Below, one piece after another: positions 52,491-60,251 of a stretch of DNA of 64,000 nucleotides. The notes under the pieces are model-generated. The model was given only the letters and a program-made list of their open reading frames with translations. It ran no database searches and was not told where the DNA came from. The translations under genes and the position numbers were made by a program. The stretch's first letter is position 1. Every line of letters begins with the position of its first letter. This stretch comes from an uncultured Lachnospiraceae bacterium (GTDB taxonomy: Bacteria; Bacillota; Clostridia; Lachnospirales; Lachnospiraceae): the NCBI GenBank assembly GCA_947245585.1, contig CAMXPV010000012.1, forward strand, positions 1 to 64,000, in the 5' to 3' direction.

Positions 52491-53870
52491 ATGGAACAAT
52501 TTGTAGACCGTGAACTGGAACTTGGTACGCTTGAAAAGGAATATGCGAAAAAAGAATCCTCGCTAGTTGTGGTATACGGCAGGCGGCGGGTGGGAAAGAC
52601 GACGCTTCTTGCAGAATTTAAAAAAGGCAAAAAGGCCCTATATTTTCTGGCGACGCAGGAGGCGGAGGCGCTGAACCGCAGTGCGTTTCAGGAAAAGGCG
52701 GCGGCTTTTACCGGAAATGAACTGTTGGCGGAGACTTCCGTGGATAAGTGGGATACGATTTTTAAAGCCATTGTCTCCTGCGCGTGGGAAAAGAAGCCGG
52801 TTTTGATCATAGACGAATTTCAATATCTTGGGAAAGCAAATCCGGCGTTTCCTTCGGTTTTCCAGAGGATATGGGACGAGGTTTTGATGAAAAGCTCTGT
52901 CATGGTGATTCTTTGCGGGTCGCTGATCTCCATGATGGTGTCCCAGACGCTTTCTTACAACAGTCCGTTGTATGGCAGGCGGACGGCGCAGATTCGGCTC
53001 AAACAGATCCCGTTTCGGTATTACCGGAAATTTTGCCCGGGATTATCCAGAAAAGAGCAGATTGAGCGGTATGCGGTGACCGGAGGCGTTCCCAAGTATA
53101 TAGAATCTTTCTCGGATTGTGCGGATATCTTTGCGGGGATTGAGGAAAATATCTTAAGCCGCACGGGGTATCTGTATGAGGAGCCGCATTTTTTGCTACA
53201 GCAGGAAGTGGCGGAGGTGGGCGGCTATTTTTCTGTCCTGCGGGCCATCGCCTTTGGCAGGACGAAGCTGTCGGAGATCGCTTCTTTTATGGAGGTTAAG
53301 GCCACCGATCTGACCAGGACATTGAAAACGCTCATAGAGCTTGATTTGGTACAGAGGGAGGTGCCCGTTACGGAGGAAAATCCCGAAAAGAGTAAAAAGG
53401 GCCTCTATCGGATTACGGATTATTATATCCGGTTTTGGTTTACGATGATTTATCCCAATCAGGGAGATATAGAGCAGGGAAACACAACATATGTTATGGA
53501 AAAGATAAGGAAAAGTTTTACGCGCAGTCATGCGGCCTTTGTCTATGAGGATATTTGCCGGGAGGAATTGGCGGCAAAGAAGGATATTCCCTGGCATTTT
53601 TCAAAAATCGGGCGGTATTGGGATAAGAATACGGAAATTGACATTGTGGCGGTAAACGAGGAGGAGCGGGTGATCCTGTTCGGAGAATGTAAGTATTGGA
53701 GCGGGCAGGTGGATGTGGACGTTTTTTATCAGCTTCAGGAGAAGGCGAAGCGGGTGCCTTGGAGCAAAGGCAGCAGAAAGGAGCTGTACTGCATCTTCTC
53801 CATGGGTGGATTTACTCCCCGCTTACAGGAGCTTGCAAAGGACAGGGATGACCTGATTTTGTCGGAGTAG
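52491..53870 (+). CDS. Archaeal-type AAA ATPase with DUF234 nuclease-like C-terminus
   Basis: 459 aa. N-terminal MEQFVDRELELGTLEKEYAK, Walker A YGRRRVGKTTLLAEF (Lys36) and Walker B PVLIIDEFQYL mark the archaeal ATPase family. A winged-helix segment follows at ~260-310 (SEIASFMEVKATDLTRTLKT). The C-terminal DUF234 region has NTEIDIVAVNEE...GECKYWSG, a PD-(D/E)XK-like pattern. Cellular role of these proteins is unknown. It has its own promoter/operator and no glycan-related motif, so it looks like an inserted single-gene unit. Start at MEQFVDRE after GGGAGGG; 30 upstream codons lie in the promoter region. Confidence 0.85.
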   Translation: MEQFVDRELELGTLEKEYAKKESSLVVVYGRRRVGKTTLLAEFKKGKKALYFLATQEAEALNRSAFQEKAAAFTGNELLAETSVDKWDTIFKAIVSCAWEKKPVLIIDEFQYLGKANPAFPSVFQRIWDEVLMKSSVMVILCGSLISMMVSQTLSYNSPLYGRRTAQIRLKQIPFRYYRKFCPGLSRKEQIERYAVTGGVPKYIESFSDCADIFAGIEENILSRTGYLYEEPHFLLQQEVAEVGGYFSVLRAIAFGRTKLSEIASFMEVKATDLTRTLKTLIELDLVQREVPVTEENPEKSKKGLYRITDYYIRFWFTMIYPNQGDIEQGNTTYVMEKIRKSFTRSHAAFVYEDICREELAAKKDIPWHFSKIGRYWDKNTEIDIVAVNEEERVILFGECKYWSGQVDVDVFYQLQEKAKRVPWSKGSRKELYCIFSMGGFTPRLQELAKDRDDLILSE

Positions 53871-53890
53871 GAATTTATTTTATAGTGTGG

Positions 53891-53896
53891 TATACT
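53891..53896 (+). promoter_or_regulatory. Extended -10 promoter before wecE
   Basis: TATACT (53891-53896) preceded by TGTGG, about 30 nt before the wecE start. The -35 is weak. It shares the TGTGGTAYACT string with the sites at 52436 and 60153. Confidence 0.45.
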
Positions 53897-53927
53897 GGGT
53901 GGAAAGCAAACGGGAGGAGAAGTGGCG

Positions 53928-55061
53928 ATGATTAATTTTAACGTTCCCCCTTTTACGGGGAAAGAATTTGCATATATGAAGGAGGCCGTGGAGAATCAGA
54001 AAATTTGTGGTGACGGCCCATTCACGAAGAAATGCAGCGAGTGGATCGAAGCGCAGACCGGTACGGCAAAATGCCTGCTTACTACCTCCTGCACCCACGC
54101 CACGGAATTGGCGGCGCTGTTGGCGGATATTAAGCCGGGGGATGAGGTTATTTTGCCATCCTACACCTTTGTGTCCACGGCGGATGCGTTCGTACTGCGG
54201 GGAGCCACGGCGGTGTTTGTGGATATCCGGCCAGACACCATGAACATAGACGAAAAACTGATTGAGGATGCTGTTACGGAGCGCACAAAGGTGATTGCGC
54301 CGGTGCATTATGCAGGCGTAGGGTGTGAGATGGATGCCATTATGGACATTGCAGGAAGACATCATCTGATGGTGGTTGAGGATGCGGCCCAGGGTATTAT
54401 GGCTTCTTATAAAGGAAAGGCGCTTGGAACGTTCGGTGAGTTTGGATGTTTCAGCTTTCATGAGACAAAAAATTTCAGCATGGGCGAGGGCGGCGCACTG
54501 TTGATTCGGGATGAAAAATATATTGAGCGTGCGGAAATTTTCAGAGAAAAGGGCACGGACAGAAGCAAGTATTACAGGGGGCAGGTGGACAAGTACCGTT
54601 GGCAGGAGTACGGCTCTTCCTATCTGCCAAGTGATATGAATGCGGCTTATCTGTATGCGCAGTTGGAGATGGCGGAGGAGATCACGCAGGCCAGAATGGA
54701 CAGATGGAACCAATATTGGGAGCTGCTTTCCCCGCTTGCGCAGGCAGGACGGATAGAGCTGCCTTATATACCGGAAGAATGCGCCCATAACGCCCATATG
54801 TTTTATATCAAGACCAAGGATATGGAAGAGAGAAGCCGTCTGATTGCCTATTTGAAGGAGAGGGAGATCTTGTCGGTATTTCACTATATCCCCCTTCATT
54901 CAGCGCCTGCGGGGATGAAGTATGGCAGATTTCATGGGGAAGACAGATACACCACGAAAGAGAGTGAGCGTCTGCTCCGTCTGCCGCTGTTTTATAAACT
55001 GACGGCGGATGAGACGCAGTACATTGCAGAGCAGGTGAAGGCGTTCTACGCGGCAAACTAA
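53928..55061 (+). CDS. wecE: dTDP-4-amino-4,6-dideoxygalactose transaminase
   Basis: 377-aa PLP aminotransferase, very close to E. coli WecE/RffA in motif order: INFNVPPFTGKEFAYMKEAV, KICGDGPFTKKC, LPSYTFVSTADAFVLRGATA, PVHYAGVGCEMDAIMDIAG, VVEDAAQGIMASYKGKALGT. The PLP Lys181 lies in FHETKNFSMGEGGA, the same number as in E. coli. HAPAGMKYGRFHGEDRYTTK-like C-terminal residues are also shared. It makes dTDP-Fuc4N from the dTDP-4-keto-6-deoxyglucose intermediate shared with the rhamnose path, linking it to rfbD. Start at ATG 53928, 8 nt after AGGAG. Confidence 0.93.
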   Translation: MINFNVPPFTGKEFAYMKEAVENQKICGDGPFTKKCSEWIEAQTGTAKCLLTTSCTHATELAALLADIKPGDEVILPSYTFVSTADAFVLRGATAVFVDIRPDTMNIDEKLIEDAVTERTKVIAPVHYAGVGCEMDAIMDIAGRHHLMVVEDAAQGIMASYKGKALGTFGEFGCFSFHETKNFSMGEGGALLIRDEKYIERAEIFREKGTDRSKYYRGQVDKYRWQEYGSSYLPSDMNAAYLYAQLEMAEEITQARMDRWNQYWELLSPLAQAGRIELPYIPEECAHNAHMFYIKTKDMEERSRLIAYLKEREILSVFHYIPLHSAPAGMKYGRFHGEDRYTTKESERLLRLPLFYKLTADETQYIAEQVKAFYAAN

Positions 55062-55094
55062 TGTTTGTGGCAAACGGTTTGGAGTATGTGGCTG

Positions 55095-56948
55095 ATGGAA
55101 CAGAAAAAGATGCGGGGATATGAAAACTGCATACTGACGTTTGCCGTCATAGGAGCCGGTGCGCTTCTGATGGGGTTTTTCTTTGACTTTTACTATGACC
55201 TGAACGATGATACCATGATGCGGGATATTATGTCGGGAGTCTACAGCGGTGCGCCCGACGGGCACAATATGCAGACGCTCTATCCGTTGGGGGCGCTGAT
55301 TGCGCTGTGTTATCGGATATCCGGCTCCTTTCCATGGTATGGAGCGTTTCTGTTCTTATGCCAATTTGGCTGTTTTTTTCTGGTGGGCGTCAGGCTGTGT
55401 ACACTGGCGGATTTTTTTTATGCGCGGAGGCAGGCGGTTTTGGAAAAGGGCGGCGGAATGTGGCGGCGTTTTGCGGGGAAGCTGTTCTGTCTTTTGTCGG
55501 TGGCAATGATTCCGTGGGGCATATGGCTGACCCATATGGTCAATGTCCAGTATACCATTACCTGCGGCATGCTTGTGGGAACGGCTGTTTTTCTTTTTCT
55601 GACCACGCCGGGAGCAGGAGCTTTGAGGGGGGAGTCCGGGGAACTTTCCGTGAAAACATTTTTTGGAGAACATTTGCCGGCACTGCTTCTGTTTCTATTG
55701 GCATTTCAACTCCGGTCTGAGATGGCGCTTCTTACCCTGCCGTTTCTGGGCCTTGCGGGGGCTTTTCGTTGGTGGGAAGACAGACCTTTCTTTGGGAAAA
55801 GGAATTTGCAAAAATATGGCGGTCTGCTTCTGCTTCTCCTTGCAGTCATGGGTTTTTCCTTGGGAGCGGACAGTCTTGCCTACGGCGGAGAGTGGCAGGC
55901 ATTTCGACAATTTTTTAATGACAGGACAACGATTTATGATTTTTATCCCGAAGTGATTTCTAAGGAGCCGCCTGATACGGATTTGGAGCGTCTTGGTGTT
56001 TCTGTCGGCGCGCAGATTCTGCTCAAAAATTATAATTTTGGTCTTGACGAGAGAATCGACGGGCGGATGCTGTCGGATATAGCGGACTATGCCGGAGAGC
56101 ATGTGGGCGGTGAGAGAGATTGGAGCGCGGTTTTGAAAGAAAAACTGCTGCTCTATCGGTACAGAAGCCTTCATGCAGACGATGCGCCTTATAATTGGCT
56201 TGTAATGATCGGATATGGGATCAATATAATAGCGATTGTTATTTTAATGCGGCGGGATATATGGAGCCAACTTGCCGGGGCGATCTGGCTGCTTTTGATT
56301 TTCCTGATGAGAAGCGCGCTGTGGATGTTTGTATTAATGCGGGGACGCGATCCGGAACGGATCACCCATCCTCTTTATCTGGTGGAGTTCTGCCTCCTGG
56401 CCGGGCTGTTTTTACGGCAGTTGCAGCGCGATCGCGTTTCGGCGGCGCAAAGCATTCTGTGCGGGGCGGAGGCCCTTCTGCTCCTGCTTTCTATATGGGG
56501 GCTGTGGAGGGGGGGTCCCGCAGTGCGGGCCGACCAGGCAAGACGGCAGGAGATCAATCGGGATTGGGAGGCCATAGACGCTTATTGCAGGGGAAAGCAG
56601 GACATGTTTTTTTTCGAGGATGTCTATTCCACGGTGGCCTTTTCGGGAAAACTTTTGGAGTGCAGGGATAACGCGCCTGCCAACTATGACATTGCCGGGG
56701 GCTGGATGTGCAAGAGCCCGCTATACCGGGAAAAACTGGCGGCTTTTAACATAGAGGATGCGTCAGATGCACTTGCGGAAGGGAAAGCCGGTTTTATTAT
56801 GTCGGACGAGGAGGTAAGACTGAGGGGGCTTACCTGGCTTGTGATTCCCTATGCGGAACAGGGCCTGGACGTGTATGTCGAGGAGTGTGACAGAATAGGT
56901 GCAGACTATGGCATATATCAGATTGTTCCTGTTTCAGAGAGCAAATAG
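55095..56948 (+). CDS. Large polytopic membrane protein of the glycan locus
   Basis: About 617 aa with about 11 membrane segments (~12-465) and an outer C-terminal domain. The first outer loop, FDFYYDLNDDTMMRDIMSG, carries the acidic DD motif found in GT-C-like clostridial EPS proteins. No named family is certain. The ATG at 55095 is 10 nt after GGAG; a TTG at 55065 would begin only 3 nt after wecE. Probable lipid-linked sugar transferase (inference). Operon mate of wecE. Confidence 0.65.
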   Translation: MEQKKMRGYENCILTFAVIGAGALLMGFFFDFYYDLNDDTMMRDIMSGVYSGAPDGHNMQTLYPLGALIALCYRISGSFPWYGAFLFLCQFGCFFLVGVRLCTLADFFYARRQAVLEKGGGMWRRFAGKLFCLLSVAMIPWGIWLTHMVNVQYTITCGMLVGTAVFLFLTTPGAGALRGESGELSVKTFFGEHLPALLLFLLAFQLRSEMALLTLPFLGLAGAFRWWEDRPFFGKRNLQKYGGLLLLLLAVMGFSLGADSLAYGGEWQAFRQFFNDRTTIYDFYPEVISKEPPDTDLERLGVSVGAQILLKNYNFGLDERIDGRMLSDIADYAGEHVGGERDWSAVLKEKLLLYRYRSLHADDAPYNWLVMIGYGINIIAIVILMRRDIWSQLAGAIWLLLIFLMRSALWMFVLMRGRDPERITHPLYLVEFCLLAGLFLRQLQRDRVSAAQSILCGAEALLLLLSIWGLWRGGPAVRADQARRQEINRDWEAIDAYCRGKQDMFFFEDVYSTVAFSGKLLECRDNAPANYDIAGGWMCKSPLYREKLAAFNIEDASDALAEGKAGFIMSDEEVRLRGLTWLVIPYAEQGLDVYVEECDRIGADYGIYQIVPVSESK

Positions 56949-57011
56949 TTTCTGCGAAAGACAAAGTGGGAGCGAGATATGACACGGCGGCGGGGTGAAA
57001 GGGGGAGGCAG

Positions 57012-57551
57012 ATGAGCGCAGAGAAAGTGTATCTGCGGCCGATTGCGGAGTCGGATACGGCGAAGGTCGTGAATTGGCGGAACAAGGATTTTGTGAGAAA
57101 AAATTTCATCTATCAAAAGCCCTTCACGGAGGAAGGGCATAGGGCGTGGCTCCGCGAACAGGTGGAACCGGGACATGTGGTCCAGTTTATTATCTGCGTG
57201 ACGGACGTAGGCGAGATCGGCAGTGTTTACCTGCGGGATATCGACAGAGAGGCGGGCACAGCCGAGTATGGCGTTTTCATCGGAGAGAGAGAGGCTCTTG
57301 GCCGGGGATACGGCACGGCAGCAGCGAAACTGGCGCTTGCCTGTGGGTTTGAAACATTGCATTTACAAAAAATATTTTTGCGACTTTTGGAGGACAATGA
57401 AGGTGCAAGAAGAAGCTATGAGAAGGCGGGATTTCGGATGATGAAGGACAGGCGGGAGACAGTTACGCTGGAACAGGGCGTGCGGAAGGTACTCTTTATG
57501 GAAATAGGACGTGGGGAGTGGGATAAGACCCACGGCAAGGAGGCGACATGA
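57012..57551 (+). CDS. GNAT acetyltransferase, PseH/RimJ-like
   Basis: 179 aa. Features: VYLRPIAESDTAKVVNWRNK, where the WRN motif is typical of PseH/RimJ-type sugar N-acetyltransferases, then GEIGSVYLRDIDREAGTAEY, the acetyl-CoA loop REALGRGYGTAAAKLAL (RxxGxG) and LRLLEDNEGARRSYEKAGF. PseH acetylates the 4-amino group between PseC and PseG, and no other clear PseH exists in the window, so this is the best candidate although it lies ~15 kb from pseI. RBS GGGGGAGG. Overlaps the next gene by 4 nt. Confidence 0.75.
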   Translation: MSAEKVYLRPIAESDTAKVVNWRNKDFVRKNFIYQKPFTEEGHRAWLREQVEPGHVVQFIICVTDVGEIGSVYLRDIDREAGTAEYGVFIGEREALGRGYGTAAAKLALACGFETLHLQKIFLRLLEDNEGARRSYEKAGFRMMKDRRETVTLEQGVRKVLFMEIGRGEWDKTHGKEAT

Positions 57552-58489
57552 GTAAACTTGTCAGTTTTGTGATTCCCTGTTATCGGTCAGCACAGATGAT
57601 CGGCGGGGTGGTGGAAGAGATTGACCGGACGATGGAGGGAACAGACGGTTATACGTATGAAATTATACTTGTAAACGATGCTTCCCCGGACGATACCTTT
57701 GAGGCGATACGGGCCTTGTGCGCAGGGCGGAAGGATATCTGCGGTGTGAATCTGGCGAAAAATTTTGGACAGCATGCGGCTTTGATGGCGGGATTTCGCC
57801 ATGCGAGAGGAGATGTGGTGGTCTGTCTGGATGATGACGGGCAAACCCCTGCCAATGAGGTGGGAAAGCTGCTTGCCAAGTTGGAGGAAGGATATGATGT
57901 GGTCTATGCCAAATATGCACATAAGCAGCATTCGATGTTTCGAAACTTTGGCAGCAGGATCAACGAGCGGATGACTCGGATTATGTTGGGAAAGCCGAAA
58001 GAACTCTATCTTTCCAGTTATTTTGCCATGAAGAAGTTCGTGGCGCAGGAGCTGATCCGCTATGAAAATCCGTTTCCCTATGTGATCGGCCTTGTGCTGC
58101 GCACCACAAAAAAGATCGCCAACGTGGAAGTGACCCACAGGGAGCGTGAGATCGGCACATCCGGCTATACCATGGGAAAACTTTTGGGGCTCTGGTTTAA
58201 CGGGTTTACGGCCTTTAGCATAAAGCCGCTTCGCATTGCGACAGTGGTTGGCGTGGCCTCCGCCTGTGTGGGATTTGCGTATGGCATTTATACGATTGTC
58301 AAAAAGTTTGTAAATCCGGCGGTTCCGGTGGGATTCAGCGCTTTGATGGCAACCCTTGTATTTTTCTGCGGACTGATTCTTATAATGTTAGGGATGATCG
58401 GCGAGTACATTGGGCGGATCTATATTTCCATGAACAATTCCCCCCAATATGTGGTCAGAGAGTGTGTGGATGAGAGAGATGCAAAGTGA
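57548..58489 (+). CDS. GT2 polyprenyl-phosphate glycosyltransferase, GtrB/ArnC-like
   Basis: 313 aa. GT-A domain: LVSFVIPCYRSAQMIGGVVE, LVNDASPDDTFEAIRALC, KNFGQHAALMAGFRHARGDV, VCLDDDGQTPANE (DXD). Two C-terminal membrane segments (~230-290) and GEYIGRIYISMNNSPQYVV, the closing signature of GtrB/ArnC-like proteins. YLSSYFAMKKFVAQEL is family-typical. Makes a second polyprenyl-phosphate sugar; with GtrA and the GT-C-like proteins it could form a side-branch module. Coupled to the GNAT gene by an ATGA overlap. Confidence 0.88.
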   Translation: MSKLVSFVIPCYRSAQMIGGVVEEIDRTMEGTDGYTYEIILVNDASPDDTFEAIRALCAGRKDICGVNLAKNFGQHAALMAGFRHARGDVVVCLDDDGQTPANEVGKLLAKLEEGYDVVYAKYAHKQHSMFRNFGSRINERMTRIMLGKPKELYLSSYFAMKKFVAQELIRYENPFPYVIGLVLRTTKKIANVEVTHREREIGTSGYTMGKLLGLWFNGFTAFSIKPLRIATVVGVASACVGFAYGIYTIVKKFVNPAVPVGFSALMATLVFFCGLILIMLGMIGEYIGRIYISMNNSPQYVVRECVDERDAK

Positions 58490-60146
58490 CAACAAACGAA
58501 GCGCAGTCAGGAGCTGCCTGATTGCGGGCGCTTTTTCCCTTTTGTTTTCGGCGGCGATTTTGTTTGGGGCGCGGCTGGACAGTGTGGAGAACGTGGATGT
58601 AAAAGATGTGACGCTCTGGCTTCAAATGGTGGCGTTTACGGTTATTTTCACGGGAATTGTGCTGCTGTTGTGGCGGCTGCTTGACGGGCTGCAAGGCAGA
58701 GGCGCGTCTTTTCCGGAAAAAGCAATCAATAGAATAACAAGTGCTTTTAAATTCACGGACACACAGATAGATATCGCAGTCTTTCTCTTTTTGCTTCTGT
58801 GTTGGCTGCCTGTGTTTTTGGCGGTATATCCGGGCTTTTTTGTCTATGATGCACAGGATGAATATGTGCAGGTGGCGACAAGAACGTTTTCCACCCACCA
58901 TCCCCTCGTGCATGTGCTTCTTCTCGGTGGGATGATCTGTGGCGTTCACAAGCTGACGGATTCCTATAATCTGGGTATCGCCTGCTACACCGCCCTGCAG
59001 ATGCTGGCTGTTTCGGGGGGCTTTACCTTTTTATTCTGGTATCTTCGGAAAAAGAAGATATCCCGTGCGGTACGGCTGATTGGGATGGTTTATCTGGGGC
59101 TGTTTCCGACGGTGGTAATGTTTACGCTTTGCTCGGCGAAGGATGGGCTGTTTACGACGGCGCTTCTGCTTTTGCTGATCTGTCTGTTGGAGATGGGGAC
59201 GCAGGAGTCGTTTTTTTCTTCCAAAGGTTGGAGGCTTCTCTTTGTATTAAGCGGCATGGCCATGATGCTTCTTCGCAACAATGGATTTTACGCGTTTCTT
59301 GTGATGATTCCCATTCTGCTTTTTTTGCAGAGAAAGCAGTGGAAACAGGTGCTTCTTTTGTCGGTTTGTGCGGTGGCGGGATGCCTTTTGGTGAACGGCG
59401 GCTTAAAGACGGCGCTCCACGCCGAAAGCGGGGAATATCAGGAAATCCTGACCGTGCCCATTCAGCAGATGGCCAGAACATACAAATATGCGCCGGAAGT
59501 TTTTACGGAAGAGGACAGGGAGATTTTATACGAGGTCTTGCCCGATGAGGCGCTCTCCCTGTACACGCCGAGGCTTTCCGATCCGGTAAAATACCGCTTT
59601 GACAATGCGGCTTTCGCAAAGGATAAGGGCAGATATGCAGGACTTTGGCTGCGGGTGGGCATGAAAAAACCGCTCATCTATCTCAACGCATGGTGGATGA
59701 CTTCCTACGGTTTCTGGTATCCGGACACGGTGATCAATGTGTACGGCGGAAACACGGTTTTTACCTTTACTTATAAGGATAATTCGTATTTTGGGTACGA
59801 GGTGGAAGAACCGGGAGTCAGGGAGAGTAAAATCCCATGGCTTGACGAGGTGTATCGAAAGCTGTCTTTGGAAGTTTGGAAGGAGAATGTGCCGGTTGTC
59901 TCCTGGCTGTTTTCACCGGGGGCGATGTTCTGGCTTTATGCGCTTCTTTTTGCATGGCTATTAAATAACAGACGATATAAAATAATGTATCCGTTTTTGC
60001 CGATTTTTCTTTTGTGGCTGACGGTCCTTCTGGGTCCCACCTATCTGCCCCGGTATGTATTGTTTCTCTGGTACGGACTGCCGCTTTTTTGGGGGATGGC
60101 GGTAATGAAGCCGACAGAGGCGGCATTTGTTGTAAAAAAAGGATGA
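58470..60146 (+). CDS. DUF6020-family membrane protein
   Basis: About 558 aa, roughly 11-12 membrane segments. The motifs WLPVFLAVYPGFFVYDAQDE, THHPLVHVLLLGG and FTLCSAKDGLFTTALLLL match DUF6020, a GT-C-like family common in clostridial cell-surface loci (Asp-containing first outer loop, then HHP). Presumed glycosyl- or other group transfer at the outer face; no biochemistry known to me. Start uncertain (ATGs at 58449, 58470, 58479), overlapping the preceding gene. Acts with the GtrB-like gene next door (inference). Confidence 0.75.
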   Translation: MREMQSDNKRSAVRSCLIAGAFSLLFSAAILFGARLDSVENVDVKDVTLWLQMVAFTVIFTGIVLLLWRLLDGLQGRGASFPEKAINRITSAFKFTDTQIDIAVFLFLLLCWLPVFLAVYPGFFVYDAQDEYVQVATRTFSTHHPLVHVLLLGGMICGVHKLTDSYNLGIACYTALQMLAVSGGFTFLFWYLRKKKISRAVRLIGMVYLGLFPTVVMFTLCSAKDGLFTTALLLLLICLLEMGTQESFFSSKGWRLLFVLSGMAMMLLRNNGFYAFLVMIPILLFLQRKQWKQVLLLSVCAVAGCLLVNGGLKTALHAESGEYQEILTVPIQQMARTYKYAPEVFTEEDREILYEVLPDEALSLYTPRLSDPVKYRFDNAAFAKDKGRYAGLWLRVGMKKPLIYLNAWWMTSYGFWYPDTVINVYGGNTVFTFTYKDNSYFGYEVEEPGVRESKIPWLDEVYRKLSLEVWKENVPVVSWLFSPGAMFWLYALLFAWLLNNRRYKIMYPFLPIFLLWLTVLLGPTYLPRYVLFLWYGLPLFWGMAVMKPTEAAFVVKKG

Positions 60147-60158
60147 TTGTGGTACACT
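60130..60158 (+). promoter_or_regulatory. Candidate promoter before the ligase-like gene
   Basis: TTGTAA (60130-60135), 17-nt spacer, TACACT (60153-60158) preceded by TGTGG, an extended -10. About 90 nt before the next start. Confidence 0.4.
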
Positions 60159-60251
60159 ATGTACGCGAAGGCAATGAGCAGTGCGCAGACAGAGGATAAA
60201 TGAAGTGAAACGGAATTGAGTGTGCACTGCGGGATAGATAAGAGGAAATAT

